A DNA stretch of 64,000 nt. It comes from Verrucomicrobiota bacterium (lineage in GTDB: Bacteria; Verrucomicrobiota; Verrucomicrobiia; Chthoniobacterales; UBA10450). The stretch lies in contig QHQA01000014.1 in NCBI GenBank assembly GCA_003219695.1, forward strand, positions 26,081 through 90,080, given 5' to 3'. The notes beneath the pieces were generated by a model that was not told the origin of the DNA, searched no databases, and was given only the letters and a program-made list of their open reading frames with translations. The position numbers and the translations under genes are program-made. Positions 42,519-51,200 of this stretch are shown here, in pieces. The stretch's first letter is position 1; each line of letters opens with the position of its first letter.

Positions 42519-43070
42519 ATGTACGAGAACACTGAATTCACATTGCTCCGGGATTGCGAGGCGATCCAGATCCCTAGCGGCCAGAAAACCATGATCCCGG
42601 CTGGAACGCAGGGCGTGATCACGCAAAGCCTTGGAGGGAGTCACACGATCGCAACTTACCAGGGCCTGGCGCGCGTCGCGGAGAAAGATCTCGATGCGCT
42701 GGGTTTGGAAAAACCGCAGGCGCAGGAAGCGAAAAAAACCGCACCCACAGACGGCGAAGTTTCAGAGGAAGATGTCTGGAACCAGCTGCGACAATGTTAC
42801 GATCCGGAGATCCCGGTGAACATTGTCGATCTTGGCCTGGTGTATGATTGCCGGCTGATCAAGAAAGAGGATGGCGGGACGCGCGTAGAAGTAAAAATGA
42901 CTTTGACCGCACCCGGTTGCGGGATGGGACCAGCCATCGCGCATGATGCGCAGAGCAAAATCCTGAGCATCGACGGCGTGGATGAAGCCGATGTCCAACT
43001 CGTGTGGGATCCGCCATGGAACCAAAACATGATCAGCGAAGCCGGCCGGATGAAGCTGGGCATGATCTGA
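42519..43070 (+). CDS. sufT: SufT-type Fe-S cluster assembly protein
   Basis: The 183-aa protein has an N-terminal domain (MYENTEFTLLRDCEAIQIPS) and a C-terminal DUF59/MIP18 domain with YDPEIPVNIVDLGLVYDC and the conserved cysteine region LTAPGCGMGPAIAHDA. This two-part build is the long SufT form linked to Fe-S maturation. No other suf gene is in the window. I choose ATG 42519; the track's first seven residues come from the repeat. Confidence 0.88.
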   Translation: MYENTEFTLLRDCEAIQIPSGQKTMIPAGTQGVITQSLGGSHTIATYQGLARVAEKDLDALGLEKPQAQEAKKTAPTDGEVSEEDVWNQLRQCYDPEIPVNIVDLGLVYDCRLIKKEDGGTRVEVKMTLTAPGCGMGPAIAHDAQSKILSIDGVDEADVQLVWDPPWNQNMISEAGRMKLGMI

Positions 43071-43131
43071 TGAATTGCCGATTGCGGATTGGCTGTATCT
43101 GAAAAAAAGTCGCTGGAAAATTAATCGCGTA

Positions 43132-43159
43132 TTGACAGTGTGCGGCGCGCTTTTATACT
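43132..43159 (+). promoter_or_regulatory. Sigma-70 promoter for rplI-dnaB
   Basis: TTGACA (43132-43137), a 16-base spacer and TATACT (43154-43159): an almost ideal housekeeping promoter. Transcription would start near 43166, leaving a leader of about 55 bases before the rplI ATG at 43222. Confidence 0.75.
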
Positions 43160-43221
43160 CGTCGCCCGCGAAAGGATTTGCGGTTGAAAATTTTTCGAGC
43201 GCATTTTAGAAAGACATCGAG

Positions 43222-43785
43222 ATGCCATTAACTGAACTCATCTTGACCGAAAACGTTCCGGGACTCGGCGCCGAAGCGGACGTGGTCAAAGTGCGGCGTG
43301 GCTATGCGCGCAATTACCTTCTGCCGCGCGGCAAGGCTTACGAAGTCACCCCGGCGGCTTTACGCCAGCTTGATGCTCTGAAGCAAAGGCGGGCGGAACG
43401 CGAGGCTCGCGAATTGAGCGAGGCCGAAGAACTGGCCCGTCGCATCGGCAAAGCACGATTCATCTTCACGCTGGAAACCGGTGAGACCGGCAAAGCGTTC
43501 GGATCAGTCACCGCGCAGGACATCGTGGATCGGCTCAAGAACGAGCTCGGCACGGAGATCGACCGGCACAAAATCGTTCTCGAGCGCCCTATTAAAGATA
43601 CCGGTCAGCACGAGGTGCCGATCAAATTGCATCACGAAGTGACTGCGCAGCTCGTTTTCCAGGTGAAATCCGCAGCAGAGCCGAAGGCTGGGGCCGTAAG
43701 CGCTGCGACTGAGGAACCGGAGACCAAAAGGAAGCGTCCATTTTTTCGCAGGAAAAAAGAGGAGAAGAAAGAAGAAGAGAAATAA
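43222..43785 (+). CDS. rplI: 50S ribosomal protein L9
   Basis: The N-terminal 50 residues (EVVKVRRGYARNYLLPRGKAY type) are the typical L9 rRNA-binding domain. The central helix and C-terminal domain follow (GKAFGSVTAQDIVDRL, KHEVPIKLHHEV). The protein is 187 aa against about 150 usual, because of a charged tail ending KRPFFRRKKEEKKEEEK. It is followed directly by dnaB with no gap (TAA-ATG), so both form one transcript from the promoter at 43132. The usual ssb/rpsF/rpsR partners are not upstream. Confidence 0.95.
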   Translation: MPLTELILTENVPGLGAEADVVKVRRGYARNYLLPRGKAYEVTPAALRQLDALKQRRAEREARELSEAEELARRIGKARFIFTLETGETGKAFGSVTAQDIVDRLKNELGTEIDRHKIVLERPIKDTGQHEVPIKLHHEVTAQLVFQVKSAAEPKAGAVSAATEEPETKRKRPFFRRKKEEKKEEEK

Positions 43786-45180
43786 ATGGCGACTCAATCG
43801 TCCGCGTGGACAGGAGAGAAGCCTCGTAAAGCGGGAAATGGCGCTGGCCGAGGTTCGGCGGCGCGAAGCGGCGAAAAAGTTGTCCCCATTTCGCCCACAG
43901 GTTCTGCGCAGGATGTTCACCGCACGCCGCCGCACAGCGCGGACGCGGAGCAAGGTGTGTTGGGCTCAATGCTCATCTCCCCGCGCGAGACCATCGCGGA
44001 ATGCGTCGAGAAAATTAATGAGGAATACTTCTACGTCCCCGCGCACCGCACGATTTACAGCGTCCTTGTCGATCTTTGGAACGCGGGTCAGGCAATCGAT
44101 CTGATCACATTTACACAGGTGCTGCGCGACCGGAATTTGCTCGACAGCGTAGGCGGCGCGGCGTTGGTCACGAACCTCTTTACGTTCGTCCCGACTGCAG
44201 CGAACGTGCAATATTATCTCGAGATAGTTCGCGACAAATACATTCTGCGGGAAATCATTTCCGCCGCCACCGAGAGCGTCCGCCGCGCTTACGAAGAGCA
44301 GGATGACGTGAACAATCTCCTCGACGAAGTGGAACAGAAAATCTTCGCGGTGATCACTGGAATCTCCACGGGCTTTGTCGAATTCGACCGGATGACCAGC
44401 GGTTTGCACGCTTCGGAAATGATCGTAATTGCCGCGCGACCCAGCATGGGTAAGACCGCGCTGGCCATGAACATTGCAGAACACGTGGCGATTAATGAAA
44501 AACTTCCAGTGGGCGTGTTCAGCTTGGAAATGAGCAGCCAGCAGTTGGTGCAACGTCTGTTGTGCTCGCGGGCGCGCGTGAATTTGCAAAAAGTGCGCGA
44601 CGGATTTCTGGCTGAGCGCGACTTTCCTAGTCTGACCGCAGCGGCGTCGAAACTCGCGGAAGCGAAAATTTTCATCGACGACAGTCCGACTCTCACCATT
44701 CTCGAATTGCGGGCGAAGGCGCGCCGGCTCAAAGCGCAACAGGACGTGCGCGTGATGATCGTTGATTATCTGCAACTGCTTAGGTCCACTTCCCGCCGCG
44801 CGCAGGACAATCGCCAGCTGGAAATCTCGGAAATATCCGCGGGACTCAAAGCTCTGGCGAAGGAATTGAAGATTCCGATCATCGTCGTAGCGCAATTAAA
44901 TCGCCAACCGGAACAACGCTCCGGCGGCAAACCGCGGCTGAGCGATCTGCGCGAATCCGGTTCGATCGAACAGGATGCCGATCTCGTCGCGTTACTGGTG
45001 AGGCCCGAACTCTACGAGGAAGACGAGGAGGCCCGCGTCGAGAAAGCCGGCGAGGCTGAACTGATCATTGCGAAGCAGCGCAACGGCCCCGTCGGTGAAA
45101 TTCCGCTCACGTTTCGCAAAGAATTCACCCGGTTCGAAACTCGTGCGCGCAACGTGAGCGAGCCGGAAGAAGCGTTTTAG
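43786..45180 (+). CDS. dnaB: Replicative DNA helicase DnaB, linker region shortened
   Basis: The 464-aa helicase has an N-terminal extension of about 45 residues, the DnaB N-domain (PPHSADAEQGVLGSMLISPR) and the RecA-like domain with Walker A ARPSMGKTALAMN, SLEMSSQQLVQRLL, MIVDYLQLL and QDADLVALLVRP. Between them, VEQKIFAV runs straight into ITGISTGFVEFDR. Other DnaB proteins have 35-40 residues here that form the linker helix used for hexamer packing. The gap is in frame and nothing else is disturbed. Whether this DnaB is functional is unclear. Confidence 0.92.
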   Translation: MATQSSAWTGEKPRKAGNGAGRGSAARSGEKVVPISPTGSAQDVHRTPPHSADAEQGVLGSMLISPRETIAECVEKINEEYFYVPAHRTIYSVLVDLWNAGQAIDLITFTQVLRDRNLLDSVGGAALVTNLFTFVPTAANVQYYLEIVRDKYILREIISAATESVRRAYEEQDDVNNLLDEVEQKIFAVITGISTGFVEFDRMTSGLHASEMIVIAARPSMGKTALAMNIAEHVAINEKLPVGVFSLEMSSQQLVQRLLCSRARVNLQKVRDGFLAERDFPSLTAAASKLAEAKIFIDDSPTLTILELRAKARRLKAQQDVRVMIVDYLQLLRSTSRRAQDNRQLEISEISAGLKALAKELKIPIIVVAQLNRQPEQRSGGKPRLSDLRESGSIEQDADLVALLVRPELYEEDEEARVEKAGEAELIIAKQRNGPVGEIPLTFRKEFTRFETRARNVSEPEEAF

Positions 45181-45183
45181 TCT

Positions 45184-45334
45184 GGGTAGCGCACGTGTCT
45201 CGCGTGCTGGTTTCGGCGTTGCGCCGAAACAGGCTTTCCCTTCAATTCATTGCCTTCAGGCGGGGTGGAAGTCACAACAGGAGTCCGCGATGGCGAGGAG
45301 GCCCTCGCCAGCACGCGAGACGCATGCGCTACCC
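45184..45334. repeat. 151-bp compound palindromic element
   Basis: Ends GGGTAGCGCACGTGTCTCGC and, inverted, GCACGCGAGACGCATGCGCT then ACCC. Inner hairpins are GGTTTCGGCGTTGCGCCGAA-type on the left and GATGGCGAGGAGGCCCTCGC on the right. Same layout as 8620 and 31181 but with different end sequence. Its right end provides the TAG stop of the transketolase gene. A half copy lies at 61168-61217. Confidence 0.83.
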
Positions 45335-47254
45335 GAGACTTTTCGCCGCACCGATCACGTGCTGCGCGTCAATGCCGCGTTCTTTCATCACTTCGGAGCC
45401 GGGCGCGCTTAGTCCAAATTCATGCAGTCCAACCACTTTGCCGTCGAGACCGACATATTGATACCAAATTTCAGACACGCCGGCTTCGATGGTGACGCGT
45501 TTGCGGCATTCGTTAGGCAGAACTTCTTCGCGGTATTCTTGCGGCTGGCGGTTGAACCTTTCGAAACACGGCATCGAGACAACGCGCACGCCGTCGCCGA
45601 GCTCTTTCGCGGCAGCGAGCGCGTGCTGCAACTCGCTTCCACATGAGAGGATGATCAGCTCGAGCTTGCCAGTTTCCTTCTTCGCGATGTAACCGCCGCG
45701 CAACACTCCTTCGCGACGCAGTTCTACATCGATCTCGTTTAAGATCGGAACAGCCTGGCGCGTAAGCGCCAGAAAAGTCGGCCCTTCGATTCGCTGCATC
45801 GCCGCCACAAATGCGCCTGCGGTTTCTTCAGGATCAGCCGGGCGAATCACGTCAATGTTCGGCATCAAACGAACCGAGCTGACCGTCTCCACAGGCTGAT
45901 GGGTCGGGCCGTCTTCGCCGACGCCGATCGAGTCGTGGGTGAAAATGTAAACGTTCGGAAGTTTCGCCAGTGCCGCTAACCGGATCGACGCGCGGCAATA
46001 ATCGGTGAACACCGTGAACGTCGCGCCCGACGCACGGAACAGCCCGTGATACGAAATGCCGTTGACAATCGCGCACATGCCGTGCTCGCGAATACCGAAC
46101 CGAATGTTGCGCCCGCCGGGATTATCTCGGTTAAAATCGCCACCGTCCTTGATGTAATTCATGGTCGAGCCATATAGATCGGCGCTGCCGCTCATCAGCA
46201 GGGGCATGGCCCGCGCGATCGGCTGCAGCACTTCGCCACCCGCCTTGCGCGTCGCCAGTTTCGCGTCTGTCGGAAACTCCGGAATTTTCGATACCAGATC
46301 GGCAGGAACTTTTCGCGCGAGGCCATCGTCGAGCAGCTTCGCTTCACCAGGATTTTTCTCGCGCCATGCCTCGTAGGTTTCTTCCCACCGATCATAATCG
46401 GCGAGCAGCTTCTTTTTGTGCTGGGCGAAATAATCGTACACGTCCGCGCCAGCTTCCCCATGCGCCTTGTATGTGCCTGCGACTTCTGGGACGCCTTTGC
46501 CGATGAGCGTGTGGGCGATGATGAACTGCGGTCTTCCGTTGTCGCGCCTCTTCGCAACCTCGAACGCGTCGAGGAACTGCTGCATGTCGTGTCCGTCGAT
46601 TTCCTGCACATCAAACCCGTAAGCTTCAAAGCGCTTGCCGGTGTCTTCGCTCTGGGTCTCCTTCGCCGCGGCATCGAGCGTGACGGCGTTTGAATCGTAG
46701 ATGAAAATTAAATTATCGAGACCCCAGTGAGCAGCGAGGGCACACGCTTCCGAAGCGACGCCCTCCTGCATATCGCCGTCGCTGCACAGGCAGATCACGT
46801 GCTGATCGAAAATTTTGTGCTCATCGGTGTTGAAACGCGCCGCGGCCATTTTCGTCGCCACGGAAATTCCAACCGCGTTGCCAACGCCCTGGCCAAGCGG
46901 TCCAGTGGTGCATTCCACGCCGGGCGTATCACCAAACTCGGGGTGACCTGGCGTCTTGGAATGCAATTGCCGGAACCGTTTGATTTCCGACATGGGCAAG
47001 TCGTAGCCGCTCATGTGCAGCCAGGCGTAAAGGAACATGCTGCCATGCCCGCCGGAGAGTACGAAAATATCGCGATTAATCCAGCGCGGCTCGGCCGGAT
47101 TGTATTTCAGTGCGTAGCCGTAGAGCACCGCGCCCATCTCTGCGCATCCGAGCGGGAGCCCAAGATGCCCCGACTGCGAGGCCTGCACGGCGTCCATGCA
47201 CAAACCGCGCGCCTGCGTCGCCGCTTTCGAAAGAATTTCAATGTTCAAACTCAT
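45329..47254 (-). CDS. tkt: Transketolase
   Basis: The 641-aa TPP enzyme moves two-carbon units in the pentose phosphate pathway. It shows [37 protein letters not shown], the TPP motif [22 protein letters not shown], and the Pyr domain with [19 protein letters not shown] and [14 protein letters not shown]-type [14 protein letters not shown]. Normal length. Its last codons and stop fall in the compound repeat. Confidence 0.95.
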   Translation of the reverse strand: MSLNIEILSKAATQARGLCMDAVQASQSGHLGLPLGCAEMGAVLYGYALKYNPAEPRWINRDIFVLSGGHGSMFLYAWLHMSGYDLPMSEIKRFRQLHSKTPGHPEFGDTPGVECTTGPLGQGVGNAVGISVATKMAAARFNTDEHKIFDQHVICLCSDGDMQEGVASEACALAAHWGLDNLIFIYDSNAVTLDAAAKETQSEDTGKRFEAYGFDVQEIDGHDMQQFLDAFEVAKRRDNGRPQFIIAHTLIGKGVPEVAGTYKAHGEAGADVYDYFAQHKKKLLADYDRWEETYEAWREKNPGEAKLLDDGLARKVPADLVSKIPEFPTDAKLATRKAGGEVLQPIARAMPLLMSGSADLYGSTMNYIKDGGDFNRDNPGGRNIRFGIREHGMCAIVNGISYHGLFRASGATFTVFTDYCRASIRLAALAKLPNVYIFTHDSIGVGEDGPTHQPVETVSSVRLMPNIDVIRPADPEETAGAFVAAMQRIEGPTFLALTRQAVPILNEIDVELRREGVLRGGYIAKKETGKLELIILSCGSELQHALAAAKELGDGVRVVSMPCFERFNRQPQEYREEVLPNECRKRVTIEAGVSEIWYQYVGLDGKVVGLHEFGLSAPGSEVMKERGIDAQHVIGAAKSLG

Positions 47255-47309
47255 GCAAGGCTTATAATCGCGGCGAAGCCATTCGTCATTCGGATTTCAT
47301 TTCTGAAAA

Positions 47310-48452
47310 ATGAACCAGACCACACTCGTTCAAATTGCCGAGCGCCTTGAACCTTTGGCAGGCAAACTTCCCGAGAGAATTCGGCGGCCGCTCCTGCGGG
47401 AACTGACCCCGCTCAAAGAGTTGTTTCTCAAACAGCGCCGGCCACGATTCCTGTTCGTCGGTTCGAGCAAAACGCCGATGCAAGAAATCATCCACATGCT
47501 TTTTGCTTCTGAATCTGACGAGTCCCGCAGTCGCGGGATCACGCTAATACCCGTGCATCGCTGGACTGAGTGGACAATACCGGGCCGTGGAACCATCTCG
47601 ATCCTGGATGCGCGGGACGCCGGCGATTCCGTCCAAGCGCAGATCGAAGAAGAACTCCAGCGCGAGCCTGCCGATATGATCTTCTTTTTCGACGATGGCG
47701 AATCGGATTTGAACAAACCCGTCGCGCTGCGACTGGGCGACACGAAAATCATCGGCCTTTCACTCGGGTCCGAAAAGCGCGCCGCGCAGTTGGAGCAAGT
47801 GCTCAATGCGCAGCCAGTGGGCAATCGTTTAGTGAGCGTAGCTCGCCTTCGCGAAACAGGATTGGCCGACAAACGGCGGTTGATGTCGCTGCTTGCGGAA
47901 GAATTGCCGAACGAAGCCAAGATCGAGATGATTCGAATTTCACGCGATCGCCAGGCGCAGGCTCATGTCGCGCAAATGCTGATAAAATCGACGACCGCGA
48001 TTTGTGCGGCAATCGGCACACAACCGATTCCACTGGCCGACATGCCGATCCTGACTTCGCTTCAACTCCTGATGGTCTCCGGAATCATGTACATCAGCGG
48101 CCGGGAACGGAGCTTGCGCGCCGCGACCGAATTCATCACTGCGCTCGGAGCAAATGTCGGCGCGGGAATGCTTCTGCGCGAGGGTGCCCGCGCGATGCTG
48201 AAGTTTTTTCCCGGCTGGGGCAACGTGGTCTGCGGCATGGTGGCCGGCGCGGGCACTTACGCGATCGGTCGCGCGGCGACGGCGTACTTTCTCGAAGGAG
48301 CTTCTTTGAAGGACGCGCGACAGACGTATCTGAAGAGCCGGAAAAAGCGCTCGCGCCGTGCGTTGCCAACTACGACTGACAGCGTACGCCAAGCCAATGA
48401 TCCGATCCTCAATCGCTCGTATACGCCGCCATCGGCCGACGCGCGTGAATAA
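47310..48452 (+). CDS. Degenerate GTPase-like domain plus DUF697 membrane domain
   Basis: The 380-aa protein has an N-terminal part that looks like a Ras-type fold (RPRFLFVGSSKTPMQEIIHM) but the P-loop lacks GKS/T, so nucleotide binding is doubtful. A long C-terminal DUF697-like region with hydrophobic segments follows (STTAICAAIGTQPIPLADMP, GWGNVVCGMVAGAGTYAIGR). DUF697 proteins are often paired with GTPases at the membrane. Residues about 71-76 (SRSRG) are encoded by a hairpin TCCCGC-AGTC-GCGGGA (47523-47538). A second DUF697-like gene lies at 54751. Confidence 0.7.
   Translation: MNQTTLVQIAERLEPLAGKLPERIRRPLLRELTPLKELFLKQRRPRFLFVGSSKTPMQEIIHMLFASESDESRSRGITLIPVHRWTEWTIPGRGTISILDARDAGDSVQAQIEEELQREPADMIFFFDDGESDLNKPVALRLGDTKIIGLSLGSEKRAAQLEQVLNAQPVGNRLVSVARLRETGLADKRRLMSLLAEELPNEAKIEMIRISRDRQAQAHVAQMLIKSTTAICAAIGTQPIPLADMPILTSLQLLMVSGIMYISGRERSLRAATEFITALGANVGAGMLLREGARAMLKFFPGWGNVVCGMVAGAGTYAIGRAATAYFLEGASLKDARQTYLKSRKKRSRRALPTTTDSVRQANDPILNRSYTPPSADARE
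47523..47538. repeat. Small hairpin inside the DUF697 gene
   Basis: TCCCGC-AGTC-GCGGGA, 6-bp stem, in frame in a surface region. Resembles other palindromic cores but lacks the TGTAG end. Confidence 0.45.
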
Positions 48453-48553
48453 CTTGTGAACAAGTTTTCCGCTTTGGCGCATTTTGTTCACAAGAAATTG
48501 TGAACAGGCATGCGATTTACCAGCGCTGTTCGCCGCAGCACGCAAGGTCCCCT

Positions 48554-49960
48554 ATGAAGCTTTCCGAGATACGAGCCACACTTCAAGAAATAGGCGTCTC
48601 GCCGGTCAAAACTCTCGGACAAAATTTTCTACACGACCAAAATTTGGCCCGCTGGATTGTCAGTCAGGCGCAAATCACTCCGGAGGATTACGTGATTGAG
48701 ATTGGGCCCGGGTTAGGTGCGCTGACTCGGTTTATCCTTGAGAAAGGCGCGCGCGTTCTTGCAATTGAAAAAGACGCGCGGCTCGCAAATTTTTTGCGCG
48801 CGCGCTTCGGCGATGAACAGCTTGAAGTGCTCAACATTGACGCGCTGAAATTTGACCCGCGCGTTCTTTTTGCGCGCCGCCGGGTAAAGCTGCTTGGCAA
48901 TCTGCCTTACAATATTTCGAGCGTACTGCTATTGAAATTCCTTGATCAGCCAAATCCTATCTCTTTGTGGCTGTTAACATTACAAAAGGAGATGGCCATG
49001 CGCCTGTCGGCGCTACCGTCCACCCATGATTACGGAGCGTTGACGCTGCGCGTGCAGTTGTACCATCGCGCAAAATATCTGCGCACGATTTCTCCAAGCG
49101 TTTTCTTTCCGCAACCTGAGGTCGATTCCGCAGTGGTGCGGCTCGTGCCACGCGATCCGGTCGAGCTGCCAGAGCGCGATAATGAACTACTTTTGAAATT
49201 AGTCTGCGTCGGGTTTTCTCAGAGAAGAAAACAGCTACGAAAATTGCTTCGTGAATACGCCACCGACTGGGCCGAGGTCGCGCGTCGTGTGAACATCGAT
49301 CCCAAGGCGCGAGCCGAAGAACTATCGCTGCTGCAATGGATCGCCCTCGCGAATTTCATTGCGCCGCTCCCCCGCCCAGACACGCCACTAACGAATGAGG
49401 AGCGCTTCCCGGTCGTCGATAAAAACGATCGGATTCTGCGCTACGCAACCCGCGCTCACGTGCATGGGAATAACTTGCGCCATCGCGCCGTTCACATCTT
49501 CATTTTCAACCACGCCGGTGAAGTTTATCTGCAGCAACGTTCGCGTTGGAAAGATCGCCATCCGTTGAAATGGGACTCGAGCGCCTCGGGACACGTGACT
49601 GCCGGCGAAACCTACGATGAAACTGCCCGACGCGAATTGAAGGAGGAGTTAAGCCTTGATGTCCCTCTTGAAGGAATCTCGAAGCTTCCGGCCTCGGCGT
49701 GCACCGATCATGAGTTTATCGCACTTTATCGCGGCGTGGCCTCCGGAGATCTCGCGCCTAACAAGTCCGAAATCGAGCAAGGCGCATTTTTGCCTCCAGC
49801 GATCGTCGATGGCTGGACGTCCGCGCGACCGGAAGATTTCGCACCAGGATTTTTAGCGTGCTGGAAAGCGTTCCAGCGAAAAACGCGCCTCGACCGCCAG
49901 CAATCTATCGACCGCCGAGAAATTTTCTCCGGGGCAAACGGCGCACCATCGTCCGCTTGA
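48554..49960 (+). CDS. rsmA: 16S rRNA dimethyladenosine transferase fused to a NUDIX hydrolase
   Basis: The 468-aa frame starts MKLSEIRATLQEIGVSPVKT. Residues 1 to about 265 are RsmA/KsgA, with GQNFLHDQN, EIGPGLGALTRFIL, LLGNLPYNISS and the C-terminal helical part; it dimethylates two adenines in the 16S 3' helix. Residues about 285-440 form a NUDIX domain of the YfcD/IPP-isomerase-like type, with the box GHVTAGETYDETARRELKEE (Gx5Ex7REUxEExGU). The ORF is continuous and both domains look intact. The NUDIX substrate is unknown. ATG 48554 preferred to the track's 48500. A small gene overlaps its 3' end on the other strand. Confidence 0.9.
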   Translation: MKLSEIRATLQEIGVSPVKTLGQNFLHDQNLARWIVSQAQITPEDYVIEIGPGLGALTRFILEKGARVLAIEKDARLANFLRARFGDEQLEVLNIDALKFDPRVLFARRRVKLLGNLPYNISSVLLLKFLDQPNPISLWLLTLQKEMAMRLSALPSTHDYGALTLRVQLYHRAKYLRTISPSVFFPQPEVDSAVVRLVPRDPVELPERDNELLLKLVCVGFSQRRKQLRKLLREYATDWAEVARRVNIDPKARAEELSLLQWIALANFIAPLPRPDTPLTNEERFPVVDKNDRILRYATRAHVHGNNLRHRAVHIFIFNHAGEVYLQQRSRWKDRHPLKWDSSASGHVTAGETYDETARRELKEELSLDVPLEGISKLPASACTDHEFIALYRGVASGDLAPNKSEIEQGAFLPPAIVDGWTSARPEDFAPGFLACWKAFQRKTRLDRQQSIDRREIFSGANGAPSSA

Positions 49961-50153
49961 ACTTTCGGGCGGCGCGCCTCGCAGCTTGCTTTCCACCATG
50001 GACATTGTCGCTGAACATTTTTGTCACCACGCGATCACCGCGAAGAAAGTGGACCTGAAAACCGTGCGTCTGCTTCTTCGCGCGCGCTTTTGTGTCAATG
50101 CGGCGAATGTTTTCTTCCGAGTCAGGATTGGGACGTTTTCGTCGTCGTGCCAT
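49905..50153 (-). CDS. AP2-like small basic DNA-binding protein
   Basis: The 82-aa protein begins MARRRKRPNPDSEENIRRID. Its centre, KQTHGFQVHFLRGDRVVTKM through GGKQAARRAARKFKR, matches the three-strand-plus-helix pattern of bacterial AP2/ERF-like domains (GWxVxIxRxGKxxSKxFSDxxYGGKxxAxxxA). It is strongly basic, so DNA or RNA binding is likely. It overlaps the end of rsmA by 56 bases on the opposite strand. The role is unknown. Confidence 0.65.
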   Translation of the reverse strand: MARRRKRPNPDSEENIRRIDTKARAKKQTHGFQVHFLRGDRVVTKMFSDNVHGGKQAARRAARKFKRTMVRRLPRRKFLGGR

Positions 50154-50191
50154 GGTAAACTAACAATAAGCTAGCCAAGCAAGCTCAGGAT

Positions 50192-50989
50192 TCAATGATC
50201 TGATGAAACAGCGGGGGAAATCGTCTCCGGCGATGGAAGGTTCCACGCACGCCATTTTTTGTCGTAATCGGCAGCGGGCAATAAGGCATAAGAAGGATGC
50301 CGTTGCGCTCGCAGCCAGGTGATCACTTTTAAAAGGTTTTCCTTCGCCATCGTGGTGCAACCAGTGGTTGGCCGGTTCACGCCCCGCCGGATATGGAAAA
50401 AAATGGCGCTTCCCGCTCCGGGCACGGGCGGATCGGAATTATGCCTGACTTCGATTATCCACTCGTAAGCAAAATCACCCGGGCGCATCTTCTCGTGGCT
50501 GTAATTGTCTGGTGGATTTTTCGGATCGATCACAATATGCCGATTGTAATTGGGCGACCGCGGATCGTCGCTCCAAACATCTGCCTCGGTAACCTGATGG
50601 TACGGATAATCGGCTCCCGCCGGCAGATGCGGGGCGTATCCGAAGACCTGCCCGATCTCGAAGACTCCCGCCGGCGCGCGACCGTCTCGCTCTTTTTTCC
50701 GAAGGCCGGGCTCATTTTGACCGGCCAAACCTGTGCCCCAGGCGAGCCCGTTCTTGCCGAACAATGCGGGGAAAGGACCGGCGACAAGTTTCCAGCCCCC
50801 GCCGTGTGAACGCTCAAACAATCGCAAGTCGCCGCGCATCGAATTCCAAGTAGGCGCGATTCCCAGGATAAGCTGTGTGCAATCGTCGGGAACACCGTCT
50901 GCAAATGCATTCACGACGAGGAGCGCGAACAAACAGATCACAAGCGTGCGCAAGGCTTGTGCTGAGCGGAGCCGAAGGATCGACATCAT
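50192..50989 (-). CDS. L,D-transpeptidase (YkuD family), secreted
   Basis: From ATG 50989 the 265-aa protein has a signal peptide (LRTLVICLFALLVVNAFA) and a YkuD catalytic domain with SAIFFHIRRGVNRPTTGCT, the H...TGC nucleophile motif in the variant (PTxGC) seen in many YkuD-like proteins. It would form 3-3 peptidoglycan crosslinks or anchor lipoproteins. The GIAPTWNSMRGDLRLFERSH region is the typical start of this subgroup. The track's extra 35 residues have no support. Confidence 0.85.
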   Translation of the reverse strand: MMSILRLRSAQALRTLVICLFALLVVNAFADGVPDDCTQLILGIAPTWNSMRGDLRLFERSHGGGWKLVAGPFPALFGKNGLAWGTGLAGQNEPGLRKKERDGRAPAGVFEIGQVFGYAPHLPAGADYPYHQVTEADVWSDDPRSPNYNRHIVIDPKNPPDNYSHEKMRPGDFAYEWIIEVRHNSDPPVPGAGSAIFFHIRRGVNRPTTGCTTMAKENLLKVITWLRAQRHPSYALLPAADYDKKWRAWNLPSPETISPAVSSDH

Positions 50990-51200
50990 TTCTAAAAAGG
51001 AAGTCACTTTAGTCGTTGCGCCAGTTGTTTTCATATCCGCAGTGATGGCGCGTAGCGGTTCCCAGGTAAAGGACGTGATAATCAACCGCAACACAGGTTG
51101 CCTGGCTTACACTGTTCTTGCCACCAGCGGAGCTGGAGCGCATGGCTGCTGGGGTAGGCTAACGCAGCGACGGAACCGTTTGCGGAACGCCGAGCCGGCG
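50990..51200. other. Intergenic region upstream of the L,D-transpeptidase gene
   Basis: This 211-bp stretch lies between the transpeptidase start and the end of the MFS gene, both minus. It should contain the transpeptidase promoter. I see no further gene. Confidence 0.45.

Noticed and set aside
43966-44895. 309-aa ORF antisense to dnaB
   Set aside because: Opposite conserved helicase motifs; composition typical of a shadow ORF.
45100-45160. GGTTCGAAACTC as a tRNA T-loop
   Set aside because: Inside dnaB, with no acceptor or anticodon stem nearby.
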